Below are positions 7,438 through 7,531 of a stretch of 7,531 nt of DNA, piece after piece (position 1 is the stretch's first letter; every line of letters starts with the position of its first letter). The notes beneath the pieces were generated by a model. The model worked only from the letters and a program-made list of their open reading frames with translations. It ran no database searches and had not been told where the DNA came from. Both the position numbers and the translations under genes were made by a program. Origin of the DNA: UBA1268 sp965662195. GTDB lineage: Bacteria; Planctomycetota; Planctomycetia; Pirellulales; UBA1268. Location: contig CBFIHA010000135.1 in assembly GCA_965662195.1 (NCBI GenBank), positions 1 to 7,531 of the forward strand. Reading direction: 5' to 3'.

Positions 7438-7531
7438 TGCTTGACGATCCTTCATTTTTCGTTGGCTGGGGCACGCTTTCGTTGATTAACGCCGGCTTGG
7501 CCCAGGGAAAGGGCCGCAGCGGCCTCATCTG
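7437..7531 (+). CDS. Start of a probable small membrane protein, translationally coupled to gcvP (truncated)
   Basis: The ATG at 7437-7439 overlaps the gcvP stop by one base (TGATG), and the frame stays open to the right edge, giving 31 residues. A weak GGAA (7423-7426) lies 10 bases before it. The peptide begins MLDDPSFF, continues with the hydrophobic run VGWGTLSLINAGLA and then KGRSG. A hydrophobic segment followed by a basic KGRSG turn is common in small integral membrane proteins, where a second hydrophobic helix usually follows. I do not recognise the family. It is not a gcvH, gcvT or lipoate-ligase start that I know. The overlap predicts co-translation with gcvP and therefore control by the same riboswitch. 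Confidence 0.6.

Overview
The window is a GC-rich bacterial chromosomal segment, most likely from a planctomycete. That assignment is an inference. It rests on the high-GC codon use, the secreted P460-like c-type cytochrome, and hairpin-rich intergenic DNA of a kind I associate with Pirellulaceae-like genomes. No rRNA or marker gene is present to prove it. It holds five complete or near-complete protein genes, one gene start at the right edge, one glycine riboswitch leader, and a structured intergenic stretch of about 550 bases.

Layout: (1) Positions 1-2026 are a minus-strand pair. An HSL-type alpha/beta hydrolase (947-2026) is followed 24 bases later by a secreted mono-haem cytochrome (922 down to the left edge, truncated). 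The cytochrome is easy to miss because its stop codon lies outside the window. (2) A 193-base divergent spacer leads to a plus-strand ferritin (2220-2735) whose last-helix metal ligands look eroded. (3) Positions 2736-3288 are more A/T-rich and have no convincing gene. They hold at least six hairpins, including a 70-nt one whose G-U pairs point to a plus-strand RNA. (4) Positions 3289-4158 encode a fusion of a DUF6428-like domain with a thioredoxin-type arsenate reductase. (5) Positions 4215-4378 are a tandem glycine riboswitch whose first aptamer is unusually compact. Its downstream platform contains two copies of a sequence complementary to the gcvP ribosome binding site. (6) Positions 4486-7437 are a complete single-chain glycine decarboxylase (GcvP). 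Its stop overlaps the start of a further gene, probably a small membrane protein, in a TGATG junction.

How the genes work together: the clearest unit is riboswitch, gcvP, then the coupled downstream gene. Glycine sensed in the leader should adjust production of the enzyme that degrades glycine. gcvT, gcvH and lpd are not in the window. The arsenate reductase stands without arsR or an efflux pump in view. The ferritin is an apparently monocistronic iron-storage gene. The hydrolase and cytochrome look co-transcribed, but the sequence gives no pathway link between them. I see no mobile element, CRISPR array, tRNA or rRNA, and no clear rho-independent terminator.
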